64,000 nucleotides of DNA, taken from positions 148,379 through 212,378 of the forward strand of contig NZ_CAJTXD010000004.1 in the NCBI RefSeq assembly GCF_910580175.1, read 5' to 3'. Source of the DNA: an uncultured Alistipes sp. (lineage in GTDB: Bacteria; Bacteroidota; Bacteroidia; Bacteroidales; Rikenellaceae). Of the stretch, positions 24,654 through 34,207 are shown piece after piece. Within the stretch, counting starts at the first letter, position 1. Each line of letters starts with the position of its first letter. The position numbers were made by a program, and so were the translations under genes. The notes below the pieces were generated by a model, which worked only from the letters and a program-made list of their open reading frames with translations, did not search any database and was not told the origin of the DNA.

Positions 24654-26741
24654 CTAAAGCCATCCGTTGCCGTTGGCGTTCTTGCGGACGGTAATGGAGA
24701 AATTGTGCGTCAGGCCGTTCGATGCCGTGATCGATGCGGCCGTGGCACCGGGTTTCGCACCGCTGACGGTAAGTTTCCCGTTCTCGATCGAAGCGGAAGC
24801 CACCGACGGGTCGGCGACCGACACGGTGTAGGTCAACTGCTCGCCGTCTACGAAGTAGTTGGCGGGGATGGCGGTAACGCTGCTGCCGAAAGGCACGTAG
24901 AGGTTGGGGAACGTCAACGAGGTACCCGTACCCTTGCCGGAGATGGCATCGAGCAACTTGGTGGCGTTGACCTGGCCGGAACCCATCTGTCCTTTGTAAG
25001 AAGAGAGGAGCATCTGCATGGGACGGGCGAGACCCAACTCGGAGGTGTATCGGTAATAGAACTTCTTGCCGCTCATGCGATTGTCTATGGGCGTGACGCA
25101 CTCGTGGAGCAACGCCTTGAACTCGTCGGCGGTAAAGTGCTTGCGCAACTGCACGGCGTAGGAAAGACCCAGTGCGGCGACGCCCGAAACGTGGGGACAT
25201 GCCATCGAGGTGCCCTCCATGTAACCGTAGCCGGTTTCGCTGACGTTGAAAGGAAGCGTGGAGAGAACGCAACCGCTCATGCCGCGCAGACTATTGTCGA
25301 CGTAGGCATCCTCCTTGGTGTCGTATACGGCATCCTCGCCGAGGTAGTCGAAGTAATAGTCCTGGTCGCCGCCGGGTGCGGAGATGGTGGTGCCGGGGCC
25401 GTAGTTGGAGAAGACCGAAGGCGTGAAGTCGGCGGCCGTGGAGGCTACTGCGACGCAGAGTTCGGAGGCTCCGGGGAAACCGGCCATGGGGGCGCTCTCG
25501 TTACCGCCGGCGAAGATCGCCAGACCGCCGTCGATGGGGCCGTTGGGCGACCCGGCGTTGTGGACGAAGTAATCCAGCGCCTCCTTTTCCAGAGGGCACT
25601 CCTTGGCCCACATCTCCTCGGAAGAGTAGGCGGGCGTCCAGTCGTAGCCGTTGGCCAGACCGGAGGTGTAGCCCCAGCTGCACTGGAGGATCACGGCGCC
25701 GTTGTCGGCGGCATATTTGATGGCCTTGATCGAAGCCAGGGCGTTGCTGACCGTGCTGCCGGAGAAAATCTGGCACGACATGATCTTAACGCCGGGGTTC
25801 TGGGCCGTACCGCCGGCGATCGACGCGATGCCGATGCCGTTGTCGTTCTGGGCGGCGATGACGCCGGCGACGTGCGAACCGTGGCCGGTATCGTCGATAT
25901 CTTCCCACGAAATAATGCCGCAGTTCTGGACGAAGTTATAGCCGTGGAGGTCGCCGGCATAACCGTTGCCGTCGTTGTCCTTGTCGGAACGATAGATTTC
26001 GTCCTCGTTGACCCAGAGATTGTTCTGAAGGTCGGGGTGCGTGAGGCAGACGCCCTCGTCGAGCACGGCGACGACGATCGACGGATCGCCCTGCGAGAGT
26101 TTCCAGGCTTCCTCGCACTGCACGTCGGCGCCGACGACGGATTTGGCGACCTCACCTTCGAGGAAGAGGTTGCCGCGGTTGATGATGTGCCACTGGCGGG
26201 GCAGAAGCGGGTCGTTGAGGGGATATGCGACCTGATCGCGGCTCTGCGACAAGGCGGAGAGCGCCTTGCCGGTCAGAGGCACAGCCTTCTTGCCGGTGCC
26301 GTAGGTGCGCTTGATGGTGCGGTTGAGGCTGGTTTTCTGCACCTCGCCCAACTGTGCGAGCCGCTCGGCGGCTTCGGCGGCGCTGTGCTGGCCCTCGAAG
26401 CGGACGAGGTACCACAGGTGGAGACCTGCGGCGCGCGTGCGCTCCTCGGTACGTTGGTCGACGGGGAAGACTCTTTCGAGCCGGTAACCGCCGATCAGAT
26501 CGAGCACCTCGTCGACGGAGAGGATGCCCGACCGGCTGGCAGGTTCGCCGCTACGCGTGGCAGCGAGGGACGATTCGATGATCTCGCCCACGTAAGGGTC
26601 GAACTTGACGAACAACTCGCCGGCGGACGACTCCTCCCCGCCTGCCGGAATGTTGGTCTCGGGGGCGGGAAGCGGCTCTTCGGAACAAGCTGCTAAAGCA
26701 AAAAACGCAAAGGCAAGAATGCCGTACGATATGTTTTTCAT
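24654..26741 (-). CDS. Subtilisin-like (S8) serine protease lipoprotein
   Basis: The 695-residue protein has a lipoprotein signal (FAFFALAACSEE, lipid Cys near 19). An N-terminal prodomain-like region runs to about residue 180, followed by a complete S8 catalytic domain: Asp in AVLDEGVCLTHPDL, His in DDTGHGSHVAGV, oxyanion Asn in FAGGNES and Ser in EGTSMACPHVSG. A C-terminal Big/Ig-like domain (VADPSVASASIENGKLTVSG) follows. It is probably surface- or periplasm-facing and cuts proteins. In this SusC/SusD locus it is the only enzyme, so it probably supplies peptides to the transporter. A second ATG two codons upstream (26747) is equally possible. Confidence 0.93.
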   Translation of the reverse strand: MKNISYGILAFAFFALAACSEEPLPAPETNIPAGGEESSAGELFVKFDPYVGEIIESSLAATRSGEPASRSGILSVDEVLDLIGGYRLERVFPVDQRTEERTRAAGLHLWYLVRFEGQHSAAEAAERLAQLGEVQKTSLNRTIKRTYGTGKKAVPLTGKALSALSQSRDQVAYPLNDPLLPRQWHIINRGNLFLEGEVAKSVVGADVQCEEAWKLSQGDPSIVVAVLDEGVCLTHPDLQNNLWVNEDEIYRSDKDNDGNGYAGDLHGYNFVQNCGIISWEDIDDTGHGSHVAGVIAAQNDNGIGIASIAGGTAQNPGVKIMSCQIFSGSTVSNALASIKAIKYAADNGAVILQCSWGYTSGLANGYDWTPAYSSEEMWAKECPLEKEALDYFVHNAGSPNGPIDGGLAIFAGGNESAPMAGFPGASELCVAVASTAADFTPSVFSNYGPGTTISAPGGDQDYYFDYLGEDAVYDTKEDAYVDNSLRGMSGCVLSTLPFNVSETGYGYMEGTSMACPHVSGVAALGLSYAVQLRKHFTADEFKALLHECVTPIDNRMSGKKFYYRYTSELGLARPMQMLLSSYKGQMGSGQVNATKLLDAISGKGTGTSLTFPNLYVPFGSSVTAIPANYFVDGEQLTYTVSVADPSVASASIENGKLTVSGAKPGATAASITASNGLTHNFSITVRKNANGNGWL

Positions 26742-26756
26742 AGTCATGGTCGATAT

Positions 26757-28427
26757 TTATAAAGTCTCATCCTCTTCTTCGTCGGTGTAGGAAGGAGGCG
26801 TTTTGCAACCCTTGTAGAATTCGTAGTAATAATCCATGTTGGCAGGCTCGTTGTCGAATCCGGCCGAACGCCCTTCGACATCTTTGCCTTCCTGGCTGAA
26901 GATGAAGACGAAAGGAGTCCACCAATCGAGGGCGGGGTGATGGAGAACCCAATCGGGTACGGTACCGCTCAACCGGTTGAGGTTGATGGCCAGCCGGACG
27001 GTGTGAGGCAATACCTTGGGCGTGCCGATCAGGGCGCGGGGCAGCGTGTCGACGCCTTTGTCGTTGCGCGAATTGGCAATGTCCTGCTCGGTGTAGCGCG
27101 GCCAGGAAGGATCGTCCTCGAAAGAGGGGATCGACCCCTGGAAGTAGTTGACCGAAAGCACCAGCGTATCGAGCTTATCCCAGGCGAGCAACCGCCGCGG
27201 CAACTCTTTCTCTTCGTAGAAACCGCCGAGGGCGTCGATGATGTTGTTGCTCAAGTCGTAGATGAGCCGCTTTTGGTTGGCGCCGAGGTCCAGAACCCGC
27301 AGGTTGGGAAGATTCTCGGGCGTGAGCACCTCGGGCAGGGTCTGGAAGTTGTTGCCGCGCAGATCGAGGTATTCGAGGTTTTTCAGATTCTTGATCTCCG
27401 GGGACAGGGTGCTCAACCCGTAGGAGAAGAGCGTAAGCCGCTTCAACTGCGTGAGTTTGGGGAGGTATTCGCCGATGTCGAGCGAAAGCGTGGACGCGCT
27501 GGCATTGCTCCAGAACGACAACTCTTCGGCGGCGGTAAGGTACTGTACTTCGAAAGGAAGCGCCTCCTTGGTCTGGAACATGGAGAACAGCGCGGACTTG
27601 ACGCGGCCGGCTTTCTCGGGGGTGTAATCTTTCATGCCCTCCTCCCAAAGGACGACGCCGTCCCAGGTTTCCATGCGATCGGAACTGTTCCACCCCGACC
27701 ATATGTTCAACGATCGGGCGATGCCGAGCAGCGCGATCGAGTCGCCCTGGCGGGTGTTCTCCTCGATCATGGGGGCTGCGGTCTGCGTGACGATCAGCTT
27801 GTCGTGGCGGCTCAACTCCACCTCGCTCTTGGGCTTGAACACCACGTCGGCGATACGCTCCAGGGGGGCGGAGTTGATATTCCAGTTGAAGCGCACGGAA
27901 ACCTCGCGCGGGCGGATGCCGCGGTCGAACGAGACGGCATACTTGTCGTGGTTGAGCCAGCTTGCATTGTCGGGGATCACGATGTCGAAATCGACGTTGG
28001 TCTTGATCTTGACGTCGAAATAACGTTTGCCGAACTCGGCGTAGTTCTCGACCTTGACCTCGGCGTCGTTTACCGAGATGGCGTAATCGAAGCCTTCCTG
28101 ATCGATGGTAATCTCCTGCTTGTCCCAGGTCTGTTGGTTTTGGATGCGTACGATGCCCTGGCGCGGGGTGTCGCGCAGTGCGGAGTCGATGATGATCTGG
28201 CAATCGATCGAACCGCGGCCGTTGGCGGGCGAAATCGTGAGCCACGGCTCATCGGTGGTGGCGATCCAACTGTCGCTCGATGCGATGCGGATCGTGCGGG
28301 TGCCGCCCTCGGCGCCGATGGCGATGTTCTGGCTGTCGAGACCGAACTCGACGGCCTTGTCCTGGTCGGAGCAAGCGATCGAACCGATCGCGGCAAGGCC
28401 TATCGCTATATATTTTATGGTTTTCAT
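26757..28427 (-). CDS. BACON and leucine-rich-repeat lipoprotein
   Basis: The 556-residue protein has a lipoprotein signal (KYIAIGLAAIGSIACSDQ). A BACON domain follows (about 25-100; GGTRTIRIASSDSWIATTDEPWLTISP), with a second beta domain to about 210. A leucine-rich-repeat region runs from about 320 to 440, with phrases such as LKNLEYLDLRGNNFQTLP and LPNLRVLDLGANQ. BACON and LRR modules bind ligands, which fits surface capture of protein or mucin. It lies between the second LRR gene (21 bases) and the S8 protease (15 bases). Confidence 0.85.
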   Translation of the reverse strand: MKTIKYIAIGLAAIGSIACSDQDKAVEFGLDSQNIAIGAEGGTRTIRIASSDSWIATTDEPWLTISPANGRGSIDCQIIIDSALRDTPRQGIVRIQNQQTWDKQEITIDQEGFDYAISVNDAEVKVENYAEFGKRYFDVKIKTNVDFDIVIPDNASWLNHDKYAVSFDRGIRPREVSVRFNWNINSAPLERIADVVFKPKSEVELSRHDKLIVTQTAAPMIEENTRQGDSIALLGIARSLNIWSGWNSSDRMETWDGVVLWEEGMKDYTPEKAGRVKSALFSMFQTKEALPFEVQYLTAAEELSFWSNASASTLSLDIGEYLPKLTQLKRLTLFSYGLSTLSPEIKNLKNLEYLDLRGNNFQTLPEVLTPENLPNLRVLDLGANQKRLIYDLSNNIIDALGGFYEEKELPRRLLAWDKLDTLVLSVNYFQGSIPSFEDDPSWPRYTEQDIANSRNDKGVDTLPRALIGTPKVLPHTVRLAINLNRLSGTVPDWVLHHPALDWWTPFVFIFSQEGKDVEGRSAGFDNEPANMDYYYEFYKGCKTPPSYTDEEEDETL

Positions 28428-28448
28428 AAGCAATTGACTGTAAAAATG

Positions 28449-31124
28449 TTATTCCAACATGGCATCGCAGTTGAGGATGTTCTGCGTCTTGTCATAGATC
28501 AACATGTAGGCTCCTGCACGCCAATAGAGACAGATCGACGAAGCATCGAACGTGATGTTGGGGTTGTCGCTGATGTCGAGGTGGTAGATCAGGTGCGAGA
28601 TGGTGTCGTCGATGTTGCGCAGGTCGTTCGAACCGATGAAGAAACCGCGCAGGCCGGTGTGGCGGTAAAGCCCCGTAGGCCATTCGCGCAGGCATCGGTT
28701 GCCCTCGGCGTCGCGCTGTCCGCGGATGGCGTAGACGGTAAGCGACGCGGAGTTCAGCGGCCCGTAGGGAAATGAACTGAACGAGTTGTAGGAGAGGTCG
28801 ATACCGTAGAGATAGGGCAGCTTCTCGGCCGCGAAATCGTCGGGAAGCTCCTTCAGCTGGTTGTACGTAAAGTCCATGGACCGCAACGATGGCGTGTATT
28901 TTCCGTTGAACGCGTCCTTGGGAATCTCCGTAAGACTGCAATTGCTCATGAGCAGGTAGGCAACGTAGGAGTTGCTCTCGCTGAACAAGGCTTTGGGGAA
29001 GACCTTGATGGGGTTGGAACTCAAGGTCAGCGTGTTGGCCAGCACACCGCGGAAATCGTCGGGGAACTTCTCGATCCGGTTGTTGGCGAGGTTGACCGAC
29101 GAAATGATGTATTTCCCCTTGGAGTTGAAGATGTTGGGGAATTCGGTCAGCCGGTTGTAGGCGGCCGAGAACGTCTCCATGTCCTCCATGGTGCAGAACT
29201 TCCCGTCGGTGGTGGGGAATTCCTCGATGAGGTTGTGGTCGAGACGCAGCTGCGTGAATGCGATCTCGGGCATGCCGCCGTTGGGCAGCTTGCTGATCTT
29301 ATTGTTGGTCATGTCGAGCAGCCCCAGCTTCTTGAGGTTGCGGAACGAATCGGGAATCGCGGTAACGCCGTTGTCGGCGCAGTAGAGAATCTGCAACTCG
29401 TCCTTAGCAGGGCCGTTGCCCAAGGCGGCCAGACCCTGCGCCAAGCCTTCGGGGTCTTTCTGGCTCCACTGGATGTTGTTGGAGATGTTCAACGAAATGA
29501 GCTTGGGCATGCGGGTGATGACCTGGGGGAACATGCTCATGTTGGGGCAGTTGTAGATCTCTACGTCGGTGCACGATTCGAGCAGCGCCATTTCGTCGGG
29601 CAGACTTTCGATCTCGCTGTTGGCGAGGTTGAAGTTTTCGAGTTTGGTCAACTTGCCGATCGAGGCGGGCAACGATTTCAGACCGTTGCAGAGCTTGCCG
29701 TAAGAGATGTCGCGGGGCAGCAGGCGGCTCTGCATGCCCGTGGCGGGGTCGATGATCTCCTTTTCGGTCAGTCCGGCATCGTACAGCACCGTGGCGGCGA
29801 TGTGGATGTCGTGCTCGCGCAAGGCCCGGGCGCAAGGCTCGGACATCTGCGGTGCGGGATAGATCATCGAAAGGTACTTCTTATGGTTCTCCATCCGGTT
29901 GCGCGACCGCTCCGTCATGCTCATGTTGGGATCGGCCGTAGGGTCGTATTCGAGGACGTTCTTGTCGTTGTGCGTACCCAGATAGAGTTCGACCAGCTGG
30001 TCGAGCGAACCCAGTTCCTCGGGCATGTGACCGCGGATGCCGAATTCGCTCAAGTCGAGCTTGGCGATGCGTCCGTTGGAGTGGAGGTGTACGCCGGGCT
30101 GGTCGCCCCAGAGGTCGCAGTCCTTGTTGAAATTCCAGTTGACACCTTTGGTGTAGCTTTCGCCGGCGTAAGACCAGTTTTCGCCGTCGAGCGCTTTCCA
30201 TATTCTGTATAGCGCGTAGTAATCCTTGATGTAGTCGTCGCTTTCGTAAAGCGTGATCTTGGCTTTGACGTCGGTGGTGCGGTTATCTTCGACAGAAAAG
30301 TCGGAACCGGCCGGCGCCGTGTTGGTTTCGAGCAGCTTTTTGTTGGAGTCGGAGACGGCATAGGTAACGATGCGGTAATCGCCGCCGGGCAACGACAACA
30401 ACGAATCGCATGAAGCGGACGAGGTGCGGAACCCGGGGTTCTCCTCATTCGTCTCGTCGAAATGGAGCGAGAACTTCATGGGCAGGTTGGTAAACTCGGT
30501 GCGCTGGTTGGTGCTCTTGTTCTGCACAGTGATGTTGGCCCAGGCGATCTCGTCGAAAGTATATTGACGCGTCGCGGCGCGGGTCTTGGGCGTATTCTCG
30601 AATGCGGAGAAGTCCTTGATGAGCGAGAACCGCACCGAACCGCGCGGCAACACGTTGACCGTGAGGTCGTGGGAGGTCAGACCGCCGGGAACGACCGACA
30701 GCGTCGGCGCTATGGGCGACCCGTTGTAGAGCAGCTCGTCGTTGGCGTCGTAGAGGGAGAACGTGATGATGCGGTAATCGCCGGTCAGCAGCTTCAGCTT
30801 CTCGCTGCGCAGGCCGAATTCGGCGGCCGTCTTGTCGGCAGCCGAGAGGGTAAGGGTCTGGGCGATGGTCGTGCCGTTGTACTCCAGGCGCACGGTAACC
30901 TTCGATGCGTCGGCGAGGTAGTCGATCTGCGACTGGATGGCCCGGCTTTCGGGTGCGGCCGAGGTGGAAGGGGCCTGGTAGGAAGCCTCTTTGTAGAGTT
31001 TGAATTGGACGTATCCGTATTCCGTATCGCGGTTGTCGATACCCTCGTCGTCGGAACAACCGACGAAAAGAGCCGTCGTCAAGCAGACGAGGGGCACGAT
31101 GTGGAAAAATCTTGAAAGTTTCAT
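28449..31124 (-). CDS. DUF4458 and leucine-rich-repeat surface lipoprotein
   Basis: The 891-residue protein has a lipoprotein signal (LVCLTTALFVGCSDDEG, Cys near 23). Two related beta domains follow (about 35-155 and 160-300), each with a GDYRI-x-T pattern typical of DUF4458. The rest is LRR repeats (about 330-870; LTKLENFNLANSEIESLP, LKKLGLLDMTNNKISKLP). It is probably displayed on the outer membrane as a binding subunit of the SusCD machine. A hairpin (31168-31205) separates it from the upstream DUF5003-type gene, so its expression may be lower. Confidence 0.85.
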   Translation of the reverse strand: MKLSRFFHIVPLVCLTTALFVGCSDDEGIDNRDTEYGYVQFKLYKEASYQAPSTSAAPESRAIQSQIDYLADASKVTVRLEYNGTTIAQTLTLSAADKTAAEFGLRSEKLKLLTGDYRIITFSLYDANDELLYNGSPIAPTLSVVPGGLTSHDLTVNVLPRGSVRFSLIKDFSAFENTPKTRAATRQYTFDEIAWANITVQNKSTNQRTEFTNLPMKFSLHFDETNEENPGFRTSSASCDSLLSLPGGDYRIVTYAVSDSNKKLLETNTAPAGSDFSVEDNRTTDVKAKITLYESDDYIKDYYALYRIWKALDGENWSYAGESYTKGVNWNFNKDCDLWGDQPGVHLHSNGRIAKLDLSEFGIRGHMPEELGSLDQLVELYLGTHNDKNVLEYDPTADPNMSMTERSRNRMENHKKYLSMIYPAPQMSEPCARALREHDIHIAATVLYDAGLTEKEIIDPATGMQSRLLPRDISYGKLCNGLKSLPASIGKLTKLENFNLANSEIESLPDEMALLESCTDVEIYNCPNMSMFPQVITRMPKLISLNISNNIQWSQKDPEGLAQGLAALGNGPAKDELQILYCADNGVTAIPDSFRNLKKLGLLDMTNNKISKLPNGGMPEIAFTQLRLDHNLIEEFPTTDGKFCTMEDMETFSAAYNRLTEFPNIFNSKGKYIISSVNLANNRIEKFPDDFRGVLANTLTLSSNPIKVFPKALFSESNSYVAYLLMSNCSLTEIPKDAFNGKYTPSLRSMDFTYNQLKELPDDFAAEKLPYLYGIDLSYNSFSSFPYGPLNSASLTVYAIRGQRDAEGNRCLREWPTGLYRHTGLRGFFIGSNDLRNIDDTISHLIYHLDISDNPNITFDASSICLYWRAGAYMLIYDKTQNILNCDAMLE

Positions 31125-31167
31125 GTTGTAAAACTTTGTACTGTATTCTCTGTTGATTATAGTTTCA

Positions 31168-31205
31168 AAGTCGCCCCTCGAACCCCCTTGGCCCGGGGGC
31201 GACTT
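31168..31205 (-). terminator. Hairpin inside the SusCD locus
   Basis: A 10-bp GC-rich stem (31168-31177 with 31196-31205) enclosing a smaller inner hairpin, in the 95-base gap between two genes of the locus. On the minus strand only TTT follows, so it is more likely a partial terminator or mRNA-end stabiliser than a full stop. Confidence 0.5.
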
Positions 31206-31219
31206 GCGGGCAGAAAACC

Positions 31220-33220
31220 CTATTCGGGCTTGTATTCGACCACGATATAACCGATGATCATATCTTGCTTCTTGAGCGTGATTTCGGTCTTGTCTCCGGC
31301 GGTTTCGAAGAACGGCATCAATACATAGGTGCTGCCCATGGCATAGAGTGCGATCTTTTCGTCGTCGTAGAACGTCGTCTCGTCGTGTTCGGGCAGGATC
31401 AAGCTGATCTGGCCTACCGAGGTGCTGGTAATGGTCAACTTGTACTGCGGAACATTCAACTCGACGAAGTCTGCTTCGAAATCGGGATCATCGCTGGCGA
31501 TCGGTGCGAGCGTCACGCCGGGGGTCTCCTGGGCCAAGGCGATTTTGTCGGTTCCTCCCCCCTGTTCTTTCTCGATGAACATGAACTCGACGATGCCGAG
31601 AATCTGGCCGTCTTCATCCTTGAAGACGAAGTAAGCCATGGGAACCTCGGGTGCCGTTCCCTCCCAAGTGAACTTCATGTTCTCATAATCGTACTTGCCC
31701 TTGAGCTTGATCCACATCTTGCCTGCTTCCCAGGGAGACTCCTCCAGGGTAAGCCAGGGCGATGCCATCGGTGCCGTGGCGTAGGGACCTTCTTCGCCAT
31801 AGATTTCGTACGAAGCATAGGGGCGTGAGAACTCCATGGCGGCCATTTCATAGGCGAACGGGGTCTCGTAGGTCAGGTGGTAGGCGATGGATGCTGCGCT
31901 CCAGGCGCCCTCGAAAGGATAATCGCCGGCGGGAAGCTGCGAGAATTTGAAGTACTGATCGCTTTCGGTGGATGTCTCGACCTTGATGGAGAAGTCGCCG
32001 AGGGCTGCTGCCTGGGTAAAGGTGCTGGCAACGTAGGCGCTGTAAGCGGAGGCGATCTGCTGACCGGCGATTACGCTTTGGCGGTCGAAGCCCTGGGGAA
32101 CCTTGGCCTTGGGAATGGCGATGAGGTAGGCCTTGCGGGCGTCGCCGGTGTTGGGTTTGCAGAGGATCTGCAATCTTTGCGACCAGAGACCGGCCGTCTT
32201 GGCGCTCTCGCTCCATTTGAATTCATCGGCGAAATATATCCACGAGCCGGCATTGCCCAGAGTCAGGTTGCCGTCGGCATGCTCGACAACGAGGAACACT
32301 TCGCTGCCGTAGGTCAATTCGAAAGTCTTGTACGTACCGATTTCGGGCGAACCGTAGCTGCCCTGCGAGGCGGTGTAGTAGGCGCCTGCGGCGTTGAACT
32401 GCTCGGCAGCCGCAAGGTTGGTGTAGAGAATGTCGGCGCAACCGGTCATGGAAACCTCGTACGAAGCGACCTCGACGGGATTCGTCGAGTCGGTGTTGTC
32501 GATGAAGACGATCTGCTCGACGACGTTTTCCCACGGGCACTTCTCGACGTCGGTGCGCAGGAACAACTCGGTTTTGCCGGCGCTGCCGCTGCTGGCGTTC
32601 ATCTCCATCCACTCGGGATTCTTGCTGATGGCCCAGTCGAAATTGGTCTCGACGACGATCCGCTGCATGTAGTTGTACTCCTTGCTCAAGGAGAGCATCG
32701 CGATCGACTTGACCGGCTCGGTGCCGTAGCTATAATCGCCGGTTTCGGGATCACGGACGAAGAGCGAGCCTTCTTCCTCGGAATCGGGGTTCTGTATGGC
32801 TGTACAGATGCTGATCGTACGCTCCAGACTGGCATAAGCGATGGTGGCGATGACCTGGGTCTGGCCGCCCATGGTCAACGAAACCTCGCATACGCGATCT
32901 TGGTCGAACTGCTCCAGTGCGGAACAACCGACGGTAAGGGTCGTCTTGCCGGCAGTGCCGCGCAGGGTGTAGGTCTTCTGCGAACCGTCGACGAACCAGA
33001 AGTGCTCGGCGACCTCGGTGGGAATCTTGGCTTCCCAAGCCATGTTCGGCTCGATGTCGAACGAGTATTGCGCTCCGGCGACGATGGTTGCCGTGACGGG
33101 AGTCGGGAAAATCGGAGTTCCGGTGGAGTCCGTATCTTTGTCCGAATCGGAACAAGCTGCGAAAGCCATGCTCAGGCCGGCGGTCAACAGCACTGCCCAG
33201 TGCAAAAAGTACTTTTTCAT
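31220..33220 (-). CDS. Large lipoprotein of the SusCD locus (DUF5003-like)
   Basis: The 666-residue product has a lipoprotein signal (LTAGLSMAFAACSDSD, Cys near 23). It is all-beta in character with several Ig-like segments, for example GAQYSFDIEPNMAWEAKIP near 50 and ETNFDWAISKNPEWMEMN near 190. I see no enzyme motif. It resembles the DUF5003-type surface lipoproteins beside SusC/SusD pairs; the name is from memory of that family and context, not a match. It lies 51 bases after the DUF4984-like gene. A substrate-binding surface role is inferred. Confidence 0.65.
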   Translation of the reverse strand: MKKYFLHWAVLLTAGLSMAFAACSDSDKDTDSTGTPIFPTPVTATIVAGAQYSFDIEPNMAWEAKIPTEVAEHFWFVDGSQKTYTLRGTAGKTTLTVGCSALEQFDQDRVCEVSLTMGGQTQVIATIAYASLERTISICTAIQNPDSEEEGSLFVRDPETGDYSYGTEPVKSIAMLSLSKEYNYMQRIVVETNFDWAISKNPEWMEMNASSGSAGKTELFLRTDVEKCPWENVVEQIVFIDNTDSTNPVEVASYEVSMTGCADILYTNLAAAEQFNAAGAYYTASQGSYGSPEIGTYKTFELTYGSEVFLVVEHADGNLTLGNAGSWIYFADEFKWSESAKTAGLWSQRLQILCKPNTGDARKAYLIAIPKAKVPQGFDRQSVIAGQQIASAYSAYVASTFTQAAALGDFSIKVETSTESDQYFKFSQLPAGDYPFEGAWSAASIAYHLTYETPFAYEMAAMEFSRPYASYEIYGEEGPYATAPMASPWLTLEESPWEAGKMWIKLKGKYDYENMKFTWEGTAPEVPMAYFVFKDEDGQILGIVEFMFIEKEQGGGTDKIALAQETPGVTLAPIASDDPDFEADFVELNVPQYKLTITSTSVGQISLILPEHDETTFYDDEKIALYAMGSTYVLMPFFETAGDKTEITLKKQDMIIGYIVVEYKPE

Positions 33221-33270
33221 AATAGTTGGCTTTTTGTTAATAAAGAGAACACGTTTTGCCGATTCTCGAA

Positions 33271-34182
33271 TTACATGCTGCTTCCGCCTTGGAGCAGTTC
33301 GGCTTCTTCATCGCTGATCCATTCGAGGATGTTGTAGAAGGTGCCCACCGTGCCGTACATGGTGCCGAGGTCTTCGACATAGGCCAATATCCACAACGAT
33401 ACGAACCGGTCGCAGGCGTTGAAATAGGATAGGTTGGCCGGGCTGCTGCTGACGAGAATCTTACCGTCGCCGTGGGGCTGCCCGAAGACCGAGTCCGTAT
33501 CGCTGAGCACCTGGTCGGGATCCATCGAGACGATGGGATTCGCCGGGTCGGAAGGATCGAACGTCAGGGTCACGTCGTAACCGGTGAAAAGCCAGTCGTG
33601 CAGGATGACCGTATGCTCTTTGGAGGGGTCTTTGGTAACGCGTACGAGCCGCTGGAGGCTCTGGTTCTCGACGCCCGGATAGGAATTGAGGAACATCGAG
33701 GTAACGAGACACCAACCGGTAAAGTCGTCGAGCAGGAAAGGGCAGCTCTTGACCATTTTGACATGGGTGGTGTCGCCGTAGAGATCCCATTTCAACTGCT
33801 GGGGCATGACCAGACGCAACGAGAAATTCAGCGTGTCGCCGCTCTCGAACATGCCGTAGGCGGGGTAGACGCGGACTTCCGTGGCCCGGTTTCCGGCCGG
33901 AATGGTAATGGTGTTGGACTGAAGTCGGTAGTGGAGACCTTCGATGGCCTTGCTGTTCTTGTCGATGATCTCGACGCCGAAGTTGCGATCGTAGTCGCAG
34001 GCCGTGGTCGCGGCGACCGGCACGGCAAAGTACTCCTGGTCTTGCAGGACCATGTTTACCGACATCGTGTCGGTAAACATCACGTATTCCGCGTCGGAAT
34101 AGGTGGTGTACTGCTGGTCGCACCCCGAAGAGAGTGCGGCGACGAATCCCGCTGCAAATAAAACCGTTATGATGTGTTTCAT
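33271..34182 (-). CDS. DUF4984/DUF4843-type lipoprotein
   Basis: The 303-residue protein has a lipoprotein signal (VLFAAGFVAALSSGCDQQ, Cys near 21). The opening YTTYSDAEYVMFTD and the NTITIPAGNRATEVRVYP phrase belong to the small beta-domain lipoproteins that regularly follow SusD. Its second half is a separate beta region ending GTFYNILEWISDEE. The exact DUF number is uncertain. It follows susD by 25 bases, which suggests an accessory subunit of the SusCD complex. Confidence 0.7.
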   Translation of the reverse strand: MKHIITVLFAAGFVAALSSGCDQQYTTYSDAEYVMFTDTMSVNMVLQDQEYFAVPVAATTACDYDRNFGVEIIDKNSKAIEGLHYRLQSNTITIPAGNRATEVRVYPAYGMFESGDTLNFSLRLVMPQQLKWDLYGDTTHVKMVKSCPFLLDDFTGWCLVTSMFLNSYPGVENQSLQRLVRVTKDPSKEHTVILHDWLFTGYDVTLTFDPSDPANPIVSMDPDQVLSDTDSVFGQPHGDGKILVSSSPANLSYFNACDRFVSLWILAYVEDLGTMYGTVGTFYNILEWISDEEAELLQGGSSM

Positions 34183-34207
34183 GTTCTATCGGTCTGAATG
34201 GTTGATG

